Of a stretch of 64,000 nucleotides of DNA, positions 57,383-64,000 are shown piece after piece (within the stretch, counting starts at the first letter, position 1; each line of letters opens with the position of its first letter). This DNA comes from Flavisolibacter ginsenosidimutans. Lineage in GTDB: Bacteria > Bacteroidota > Bacteroidia > Chitinophagales > Chitinophagaceae. The notes beneath the pieces were generated by a model. It was given only the letters and a program-made list of their open reading frames with translations. It made no database searches and had not been told where the DNA came from. Location: contig NZ_CP042433.1 of assembly GCF_007970805.1 (NCBI RefSeq), positions 1,550,001 to 1,614,000 of the forward strand, in the 5' to 3' direction. The translations under genes were made by a program, and so were the position numbers.

Positions 57383-59419
57383 ATGAAAAAATCAAACTAT
57401 ATCTTCTTGGGTTGCCTGCTCGTATTGGGTTTGACCTCCTGTAAAAAGTGGTTGGACGTTAATACGGATAAGGACAATCCAAACAATCAGAGCGTATCCA
57501 TTCAAAACCGGGTGCCTTGGATTGAGCACTTTTACCAGTACACTGCAGGTGTTACCAATTACCGTACTTCATGCATGGCAGGAGTTTATTACACTAACAG
57601 TACGAACCCTAATACGTTTAGCACAACATGGGCATGCACGAACGCCAACTCAACAACTCCCTATCAAACATGGTTTGTCGAAGTATCTTCCAATATCGTT
57701 GACTTGTATAATTCCGCTCAGGCAAAAGGAGCTTATCATTACATGGCCATAGCTGATGTATTTCACGCACTCGGGTATATGGAAATGCTGGATCTCTACG
57801 GTGAAATGCCTTACACGCAAGCCGGAACAGGAAACCCAAGCCCGAGCCCTGATGATGGTAAAACCATTTATTATGGATGTATGTCTAAACTGAATGAGGC
57901 AATCAGCCTGTTCAGCAGAACGCAGGAAGCCGGAGCGCCGCAGCTTTCTGCCGGCGATCTGTGGAGCGGCGGAGATCTAACCAAATGGATAAAACTATGC
58001 TGGGGTTTAAAAGCCCGCTATATGCTCAAGCTTTCAAAAAAAGCTGATTTGTACAATGCTGATTCTATCTTGTACTGTTTATCCAAAGGCCCGCAGTCAA
58101 ATGCAGATAATACAATCGGACCCGGTTTCAACAACAGCACCGTAACCGATTACTTGTTGGGTGACCCGGTTGTAACAAACGGCAACTTTGATTATGCGGC
58201 TTATGGCAGCACCAACCGCATTTCCCAGTATTACTATAACCTGCTGACGAATCTGCGTAGTTCTGGAGTAGTCGATCCCCGGATGCCCAAAATTGTACCG
58301 GCGTCTATGGCCAACGTTCAATTAGATGGCAGCGGTAAAGTATCAACCTATACCTGGAATCGTTCTACAGGCGTTGACTCTTACAATCCACAAAATTCAT
58401 CGGCTCCGTTAAGCCTAGCCAACCGGTTGGTAAAAGGCGGTCCTACTTCGATAGCAACGGCAAGTTATGCTGCTTCAAATACCAACATAAAATATACGAT
58501 TGCCGATGCAACGGATCGTGCCAATTTTATTGCTGCGCAAGTTGCCGCAGGCCGTACTTATACTGTTAGCGGCAATGATGTCACAGTAACTTACAAGGCT
58601 GGTTCCATCTACATAAACAGCACGAATTATATACAAGCCGGCGACACCGTTTATGTCAACCTTCGCAGCAGTGCCCTTGCCACGTCGGGCATTGCTTCGC
58701 AGCCTGCAAACGATGTTAACTGGTATCCGTCGTTAGCTGCCTACAATGCTGGCGTCATTGGATCTACAGGCTCATTCCAGGTTCGCCCCGTTTCCGACCA
58801 GGAGATTCTGACCTATCATGAGATGTGCTTTATCAAGGCTGAAGTGTACATGAGAAAAGGTGATCCCGCAAATGCATACACCGCGTACCGGGCAGGCATC
58901 CAGGCCCACTTAGATATGATGCAGGCGAAGCTTGCGCAATGGAAGGCCGGCGGGTATAACAAAAATGCTGCGGGTGTAACCATTCCTGATATGGAACCTA
59001 TGGATCAAACTGCCATCAATAATTATCTCACAAGCAGTGCGGTTGCGCAAGGTGCCGGTCTACTGACAATGTCGGACATTATGCTGCAAAAGTATATTGC
59101 CATGGGTTGCAGCATAGAAAACTGGAACGACATGCGGCGCTTCAATTTCAGTGCGGGCAATGTAGGCAGTTACGGAGTTATTTACCCTGGTTACCAACGA
59201 GGCCCGTTGTTTACAGGTCAGGCTCAGTTGACAGGCGGTTCTCCGACAGATCCAAGGTACTGGATGCGCCGGTGGGCTTTACCTCCGGTTTATGAAATCC
59301 AATACAACTCGATACATACGCTTGCCTTAAACGCACATGCCGCAGATCCTAATATCTGGAGCATGCCTATTTGGTGGGATTGCGCAACCGATGCAGAATA
59401 TTATGGATACCTCAAATAG
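57383..59419 (+). CDS. SusD-like lipoprotein (SusD-like_2 type) with long insertion
   Basis: A 678-aa protein, longer than the ~500-550 aa usual for the family. 'MKKSNYIFLGCLLVLGLTSC' carries a lipobox with Cys20; 'KKWLDVNTDKDNPNN' is a typical SusD start. 'TYRAGIQAHLDMMQ' and 'CSIENWNDMRRFNF' are C-terminal signatures. Residues ~315-455, between 'MANVQLDGSGKVSTYTWN' and 'RPVSDQEILTYHEM', form a serine/threonine/alanine-rich beta insertion ('TYTVSGNDVTVTYKAGSIY') that accounts for the extra length. Surface-exposed partner of the upstream SusC. A terminator follows. Confidence 0.92.
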   Translation: MKKSNYIFLGCLLVLGLTSCKKWLDVNTDKDNPNNQSVSIQNRVPWIEHFYQYTAGVTNYRTSCMAGVYYTNSTNPNTFSTTWACTNANSTTPYQTWFVEVSSNIVDLYNSAQAKGAYHYMAIADVFHALGYMEMLDLYGEMPYTQAGTGNPSPSPDDGKTIYYGCMSKLNEAISLFSRTQEAGAPQLSAGDLWSGGDLTKWIKLCWGLKARYMLKLSKKADLYNADSILYCLSKGPQSNADNTIGPGFNNSTVTDYLLGDPVVTNGNFDYAAYGSTNRISQYYYNLLTNLRSSGVVDPRMPKIVPASMANVQLDGSGKVSTYTWNRSTGVDSYNPQNSSAPLSLANRLVKGGPTSIATASYAASNTNIKYTIADATDRANFIAAQVAAGRTYTVSGNDVTVTYKAGSIYINSTNYIQAGDTVYVNLRSSALATSGIASQPANDVNWYPSLAAYNAGVIGSTGSFQVRPVSDQEILTYHEMCFIKAEVYMRKGDPANAYTAYRAGIQAHLDMMQAKLAQWKAGGYNKNAAGVTIPDMEPMDQTAINNYLTSSAVAQGAGLLTMSDIMLQKYIAMGCSIENWNDMRRFNFSAGNVGSYGVIYPGYQRGPLFTGQAQLTGGSPTDPRYWMRRWALPPVYEIQYNSIHTLALNAHAADPNIWSMPIWWDCATDAEYYGYLK

Positions 59420-59512
59420 TAACCCGTCGATCTAATAAGGTACAGTCGAGCGTTAGAAAATTTCCCGAAAATTCTTGGCTGGTAATAAGTATCCAAATCA
59501 TTTTCCAATAAG

Positions 59513-59537
59513 AAGGCTGCTCCACACAAGCAGCCTT
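59513..59537 (+). terminator. Terminator after the SusD-like gene
   Basis: AAGGCTGCT / AGCAGCCTT stem with a CCACACA loop followed by TTACTTTATT. It isolates the SusC/D operon from the DeoR gene. Confidence 0.85.
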
Positions 59538-59657
59538 TTACTTTATTATTTAAAACAAAGGCAAAGCATAGATTACACACTAACTGTTCTATTGTGAAGA
59601 CTCTTGTACGGGACTAAAAGTTGATTGAACTTTCAAAGAGCTTGACTTTAGGGTGCG

Positions 59658-59717
59658 TTTTGCGGGTTTATGCGGTAATGTGCAAATATTTATAGGCAAT
59701 TTTGCGGTTTTTTGCAG
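59658..59717 (+). promoter_or_regulatory. Four phased TGCGG half-sites upstream of the DeoR gene (candidate operator)
   Basis: TGCGG occurs at 59661, 59671 and 59703, and TGCAG at 59713. Spacings are 10, 32 and 10 bp, so the two pairs are 42 bp apart (about four helical turns). Both pairs start with TTTTGCGG (59658 and 59700). The sites lie 33-92 bp before the DeoR start codon. They look like autoregulatory operators, possibly allowing a loop. Confidence 0.5.
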
Positions 59718-59749
59718 AATTTACCAATACTTTTGGGCATACGACTGCT

Positions 59750-60499
59750 ATGTTGAAAAAAGAGCGACAAAGCTATATTTTACACCAGGTTAACCTGCAT
59801 AACCGTGTGCTTTTGGCCGATCTAAGTCAGCAAATGAAAGTTTCAGATGACACGGTGAGACGTGACTTGTATGAACTTTCAAAAGCCGGTAAAATTATTA
59901 AAGTACACGGTGGAGCTCTTTCTCTCTCGTTTCACAACGGCCTTGCTTTCTCCAACGACGTTTACTCGCGTACACAGAAAAAAAGCATCGCACAAAAAGC
60001 CGCTTCATTAATTCAAAACGGAATGTACGTTATGACCAGCGGTGGAACGACCATTTTAGAAATGGCTCGCTCCCTCCCGCCCGAATTGGAAGCAACGTTT
60101 ATATCCGGCAGCATTCCGGCAATTTATGAATACATGAATCATCCCAGCATTCAGGTAATTATCATTGGCGACAAACTCTCCAAACAGGCAAAGGTGACTA
60201 CGGGTTTTGAAGCCATTTCGCGAATACGGGAATTTCAGGCCGACATCTGTTTTCTTGGCATTAATGCGATTGATATTGCAAACGGCATATCGGATAATGA
60301 CTGGGATGTGGTACAGGTAAAGAAAGCAATGATTGAGTCCTCAAAAAAACTCGTGTGCCTGACCATTTCCGAAAAAATCAACACCCGGCAACCCATACAA
60401 GTTTGCAACATTGGAAAAATTGATACGCTGATTACCGAACTACCAAACGATGATCCTTTATTAGAACCCTACCGAGCGGCGGGGATTCGAATATTATAA
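59750..60499 (+). CDS. DeoR/GlpR-family transcriptional regulator
   Basis: A 249-aa protein from ATG 59750 ('MLKKERQSYILHQVNLHNR'); the frame to 59702 reads through the candidate operator and is not used. The HTH is 'VLLADLSQQMKVSDDTVRRDLYELSKAGKIIKVHGGAL', with the family signature VSDDTVRRDL. The C-terminal DeoRC domain has 'GMYVMTSGGTTILEMARSLP' and 'ADICFLGINAIDIANGISDND', binding sugar phosphates. Family knowledge: such regulators repress sugar genes until a phosphorylated sugar binds. It sits between two SusC/D units and is the likely controller of one or both. Confidence 0.95.
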   Translation: MLKKERQSYILHQVNLHNRVLLADLSQQMKVSDDTVRRDLYELSKAGKIIKVHGGALSLSFHNGLAFSNDVYSRTQKKSIAQKAASLIQNGMYVMTSGGTTILEMARSLPPELEATFISGSIPAIYEYMNHPSIQVIIIGDKLSKQAKVTTGFEAISRIREFQADICFLGINAIDIANGISDNDWDVVQVKKAMIESSKKLVCLTISEKINTRQPIQVCNIGKIDTLITELPNDDPLLEPYRAAGIRIL

Positions 60500-60568
60500 C
60501 GCATTAAGAAAAACCACAAACGATAACGAGCTGTTCAAAATTTTTATTCATTTTTAAAGCGCTTATGT

Positions 60569-63500
60569 ATGAGAAAATTTCGCTTTTTGACACTTCTGCT
60601 TGGAGTGTTATTTTACTTTTCCGGTCATTCGCAGGATCGGACCGTAACCGGCAAGGTGGCCGGTGAAGACAACAAACCCCTGGTAGGTGTAACCGTTACC
60701 GTAAAAGGAACCAAACGTTCAACCACTACAGATGCCAGCGGCAATTTCAGCATCGTTGCGCACCCGGGCGATGTTTTGCAATTTAGTTCCATTGGAAGGA
60801 AACCAAGTGAGATTACCTTGCAAAACAGCTCTACCGTTGATCTCATCATGAATTCGAAAGACAACGTGATGAACGAGGTCGTGGTAACGGCAATGGATCA
60901 GCGCCGCAACCCACGAGAATTGGGCTATTCTATACAAACAGTAAAAGGCGCGGACGTTGCACAAACACAAAGGGAAAATTTTGTAAATGCCTTGCAAGGC
61001 CGCGTAGCGGGATTAACAGTAACGCCGACAACAGGCGCTGCCGGTGCTTCCAGCGGCATTATTTTGAGAGGCTATAACACAATCTCAGGAACCAACCAGC
61101 CTCTGTTTGTAGTAGATGGTATCATAGTGGACAATAGCACTTTGAATTCAAATTCACAGGGCGGCAGCGGCATTGGTCTCGCTTCTGACTTACCAAACAG
61201 GAACAATGACTACACAAACCGCATTGCGGATATCAATCCAAATGACATTGAAGCCATCACCGTATTAAAAGGCCCCGAGGCCACGGCCTTATACGGCAGC
61301 CAGGCAAGTAACGGCGCCATTGTGATCACGACAAAAAAAGCGAGAGGTACAAGCGGCAGAGTGCTTGTGAATTACGATAACAATTTTCGCCTGCAGAAGA
61401 TTACCCGCTTTGCGCAGTTAAACAACGACTACGGTCCCGGCCCCAATAACGGTATTCCCACTGCCCCACCCTTGTTAGGACAGTTTACTTCTTTCGGGCC
61501 GGTTTGGAAAGCGGGTACGCAGCTTTATGACAATCTTCATCATTTCTTCCAAACCGGTTTTTCGCAAACGCACAACCTTGGTTTGGAATTTGGAACCAAA
61601 AATGTTGGCTTCCGTGTATCGGGACAGTATTTCGATAGCAAAGGTGTCATTCCCAACAACACCTACACCAAATACAATTTCAAAATTTCCAACAACACAA
61701 AAATTGGAAAGTACATTACCATTACGCCATCGGTTGCCTACACCAATTCAAAAAATGTGAAGCCGTTAAAGGGCACATCAGGCAGCGGTGGTTACTTGCT
61801 TGATTTATATTCCTGGCCCGCCAATAATGACATCCGGAATTACCAGGATGCCAATGGATCGAAGTTGGTGACGTTTACCAAAACGAATTTCAACAGCGAT
61901 TACGACAATCCGATATGGAGCTCTTATAACAACGTCAGCGGCGACAAAACACAGCGCTTGATTTCAACGCTTGGTGTTGACATCAACCCTTTCTCTTGGC
62001 TGGCCGTTGCCGGACGCTTTGGTTATGATACGTACAAAACCGATGGTTATCTTTTTGAACATCCGCAATCTTTTGTACTAACATCTGCAACCGGTGGCCT
62101 GCTTGATAATTATTACAGAAAATACAAAGGCTATAACCACACCATTACCGCTACCGCCAAAAAGAATTTCGGCGGCTTTTCTACCAGGCTGATGGTTGGT
62201 ACGATGTGGCAGGATTTTGAAACACAACAGTTTGGCATTGTTGGCACACACATCGTTGATTCCACATCATATACTTCTTCTTATGGTTCGCTCTATAAGA
62301 ATGGAAATCCTTACACCGGCGGATTCAATCCATGGGATAGCAGCATTACGCTGCCCGGATCAAGAACACGCCTGTTGAGAAATTATTTCAATTTACCCAA
62401 CCTTGTTATTTTAAGAGAGCTCGCCTACTTTGCCGAAGCATCCATCGGGTATAAAGACGTTGCTTTCTTTACTTATTCTCATCGTTGGGAGTCAGCTTCT
62501 CCTATCCCGGCGGCAAACAGAAATTATCATTTCCCCGGCGCAAGTTTGAGCCTCATTGTATCCGACATCTTTCCAAAAGCTTTGAAAGGATACGTGGTCA
62601 ATTATTGGAAACTCAGGGGTTCGCTGGCTAACACAGCAAGGCTGAATGATCCTTATTCCAACCAATCGGTTTTTGTGAACAATCAGAGCAGTTCTGCCAT
62701 ACCCGGCTTCACGTATGGGTTTACAAATGCCAACGAACTTTTGCGTCCGGAACGCCAAAAAACATTTGAGATTGGTACGGAATTAAGACTATTAAACAGC
62801 TCCATTACAATGGAAGCGGCTTACTACAATACGCTGTGTACTGATCAAATTAGTCAGGGATACAGAGCCAGCTATGCAACAGGATATATTCTGAACACGA
62901 CAAACGCATCGTCGCTGCGTAACCAGGGTATTGAATTGACGCTCAACTTAACACCGGTTCAAAAAAGGGACTTGAGTTGGAACGTTATGTTCAACTTCAA
63001 CCACATGTGGAGCAAGGTGTTGACACTGCCTGAGTCGATCGGTCTTTTAAACGACTATTATAATTCCGATACATACATCTCCAATGTGAGAGGTGGCTTG
63101 ATCCGTGGCCATTCAACCGGCACTATAACAGGTTCAATGTATTCGAGAAATACCTTCGGTCAAATCATTGTTGATCGTACAACAGGCTTGCCTGTTATCG
63201 TTGCAGGCAACTCTCTGATTGGCGACCGTACGCCAAACTTCACCTTGGGTACATTAAACTCTTTCCGCTACAAAAACTGGAACCTGAGCTTTTTATGGGA
63301 CTTAAGACAGGGCGGCGATATTTATAATGGAACTGACCAGGTACTTACCGGCTTAGGTAAAAGTGCCCGCACAGCCAATCGCACCACACCAATTATTGTA
63401 AACGGTGTATTGAATGATGGTTTGCAGAACACTGCCAACCCAACAAAGAATAACATCGTCATTACTCCATATTTCCTAAGTTCTTATTACACGAGTTTGC

Positions 63501-63784
63501 CGGATGAGGAATATATTGAAAAAGACATTCACTGGTTGCGTTTAAGAGACATTACGTTAAGCTATCGTTTGTCTGATAAACTTGCACGCGGTATAAAAGG
63601 TTTGTCAGGTCTCAGTGTTTTTGTTACCGGAAATGACTTGGTTATGTTTACGAATTATCACGGTGCAGATCCTGCTGTTAATTCTAACAACCCCGGTACC
63701 GGCGGCATAGGTGGTTACGGCCTTGATCTGGGAAGCGCACCAACTCCTTTAAGTCTAAGCTTTGGCTTAAAGGCTAATTTTTAA
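60569..63784 (+). CDS. SusC/RagA-family TonB-linked outer-membrane channel (second)
   Basis: A 1071-aa protein with signal 'LLLGVLFYFSGHSQ'. The carboxypeptidase-regulatory domain ('KPLVGVTVTVKGTKRSTTTD') is nearly identical in its first strands to that of the SusC at 54206, so the two are probably related paralogues. The plug shows 'MNEVVVTAMDQRRNPRELGYS', 'QPLFVVDGIIVDN' and 'IEAITVLKGPEATALYGSQASNGAIVITTK'; the barrel ends 'SLSFGLKANF'. It starts 69 bp after the DeoR gene and is followed by its SusD partner (partial in this window). Confidence 0.96.
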   Translation: MRKFRFLTLLLGVLFYFSGHSQDRTVTGKVAGEDNKPLVGVTVTVKGTKRSTTTDASGNFSIVAHPGDVLQFSSIGRKPSEITLQNSSTVDLIMNSKDNVMNEVVVTAMDQRRNPRELGYSIQTVKGADVAQTQRENFVNALQGRVAGLTVTPTTGAAGASSGIILRGYNTISGTNQPLFVVDGIIVDNSTLNSNSQGGSGIGLASDLPNRNNDYTNRIADINPNDIEAITVLKGPEATALYGSQASNGAIVITTKKARGTSGRVLVNYDNNFRLQKITRFAQLNNDYGPGPNNGIPTAPPLLGQFTSFGPVWKAGTQLYDNLHHFFQTGFSQTHNLGLEFGTKNVGFRVSGQYFDSKGVIPNNTYTKYNFKISNNTKIGKYITITPSVAYTNSKNVKPLKGTSGSGGYLLDLYSWPANNDIRNYQDANGSKLVTFTKTNFNSDYDNPIWSSYNNVSGDKTQRLISTLGVDINPFSWLAVAGRFGYDTYKTDGYLFEHPQSFVLTSATGGLLDNYYRKYKGYNHTITATAKKNFGGFSTRLMVGTMWQDFETQQFGIVGTHIVDSTSYTSSYGSLYKNGNPYTGGFNPWDSSITLPGSRTRLLRNYFNLPNLVILRELAYFAEASIGYKDVAFFTYSHRWESASPIPAANRNYHFPGASLSLIVSDIFPKALKGYVVNYWKLRGSLANTARLNDPYSNQSVFVNNQSSSAIPGFTYGFTNANELLRPERQKTFEIGTELRLLNSSITMEAAYYNTLCTDQISQGYRASYATGYILNTTNASSLRNQGIELTLNLTPVQKRDLSWNVMFNFNHMWSKVLTLPESIGLLNDYYNSDTYISNVRGGLIRGHSTGTITGSMYSRNTFGQIIVDRTTGLPVIVAGNSLIGDRTPNFTLGTLNSFRYKNWNLSFLWDLRQGGDIYNGTDQVLTGLGKSARTANRTTPIIVNGVLNDGLQNTANPTKNNIVITPYFLSSYYTSLPDEEYIEKDIHWLRLRDITLSYRLSDKLARGIKGLSGLSVFVTGNDLVMFTNYHGADPAVNSNNPGTGGIGGYGLDLGSAPTPLSLSFGLKANF

Positions 63785-63816
63785 TCAAACATGACAATTG
63801 ATAAATAATAATTTTT

Positions 63817-64000
63817 ATGCGAAATAAATTTTTAAAATCGTTCCTTTTTCTTGGAGGTTTTGTGATTCTATGTAACACATCCTGCAAGAAAAAAATTGAC
63901 GACGCTTATTTAAACCCGAATGCCGCCGTTGTTGAACCCATTGAAAGCATTTTACCCGGCGTCATTGGTAGTTTCACGGCTTTCTACTCATCTGCGGGCA
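63817..64000 (+). CDS. SusD-like lipoprotein, N-terminal part (3' truncated by window edge)
   Basis: ATG 63817 opens 'MRNKFLKSFLFLGGFVILCN' and continues 'TSCKKKIDDAYLNPNAAV', giving a lipoprotein signal with Cys in TSC. The 'DDAYLNPNA' segment resembles SusD-like_2 starts ('WLDVNTDKDNPN' in the gene at 57383). About 61 codons are visible. It starts 32 bp after the SusC stop, the usual arrangement for a SusC/SusD pair. Confidence 0.85.
   Translation, partial: MRNKFLKSFLFLGGFVILCNTSCKKKIDDAYLNPNAAVVEPIESILPGVIGSFTAFYSSAG

Noticed and set aside
1..64000. tRNA, rRNA, riboswitch or prophage genes
   Set aside because: I looked for cloverleaf-like ends, rRNA signatures, conserved riboswitch cores and phage structural proteins by eye and recognised none. 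A covariance-model scan (tRNAscan-SE, Infernal/Rfam) would be decisive.

Overview
The window looks like chromosome of a Bacteroidota bacterium, most likely of the Chitinophagaceae type (inference). Three observations support this: several SusC/SusD-like pairs, promoters of the form TTTG-N18-TAnnTTTG with few Shine-Dalgarno sites, and family choices such as DUF2809, DUF1572, DUF4242, a Tgt lacking most of its zinc cysteines, and an MCE-OstA pair. No rRNA, tRNA, CRISPR array, transposase or phage structural gene was recognised.

Layout. 1-8.0 kb is the tail of a glycan-utilisation locus: the end of a SusD, a secreted lyase-like protein, a sodium:solute symporter, a GH28 enzyme and a GH92 mannosidase. 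8.1-13.9 kb (minus) holds a small secreted peptide, a NarL-type response regulator, a membrane acyltransferase and a large propeller-type histidine kinase that probably pairs with the regulator. 14.3-21.7 kb carries the most unusual module: a TIR protein, a membrane-spanning nSTAND NTPase with WD40-like and TPR regions, and an outer-membrane barrel gene behind them, with another barrel gene in front. 21.7-31.2 kb holds DUF2809, DinB, gamma-glutamyltranspeptidase, a TonB-dependent receptor, an esterase, an ATP-grasp ligase next to a GCS2-type carboxylate-amine ligase, and a small unknown protein. 31.3-34.1 kb is accessory in character: an orphan D12-class adenine methylase, an unknown gene, and an AT-rich HEPN-like gene. 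34.2-43.2 kb is housekeeping: deoxynucleoside kinase, trpS, tgt, a YkgJ protein, an MBL hydrolase, an MFS transporter, a PAP2 phosphatase and a GT2. 43.7-50.9 kb is metabolic: S33 hydrolase, amidase, amidohydrolase, GATase, a TlpA-like thioredoxin and hisIE. 51.2-53.7 kb is a translationally coupled MCE/OstA-like envelope pair. 54.2-64 kb is a second glycan or nutrient locus: a SusC/SusD pair, a DeoR-family regulator with helically phased operator-like sites, and a further SusC followed by a truncated SusD.

The non-coding DNA is notable. A roughly 45-bp repeat with core TTGCGTCGCACTCTTGTACG occurs six times at four loci. Two loci are inverted pairs, one copy sits inside a larger inverted-repeat element between trpS and tgt, and one has apparently supplied the start codon of the GH92 gene. 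Separate inverted-repeat elements abut gene borders at ggt/dinB and trpS/tgt. At least seven genes have a TAnnTTTG element (one a variant) only 4-8 nt before the ATG, which suggests leaderless transcripts. Low-complexity 'word' repeats fill several intergenic gaps.

All family assignments are from reading motifs by eye. No database search was run.
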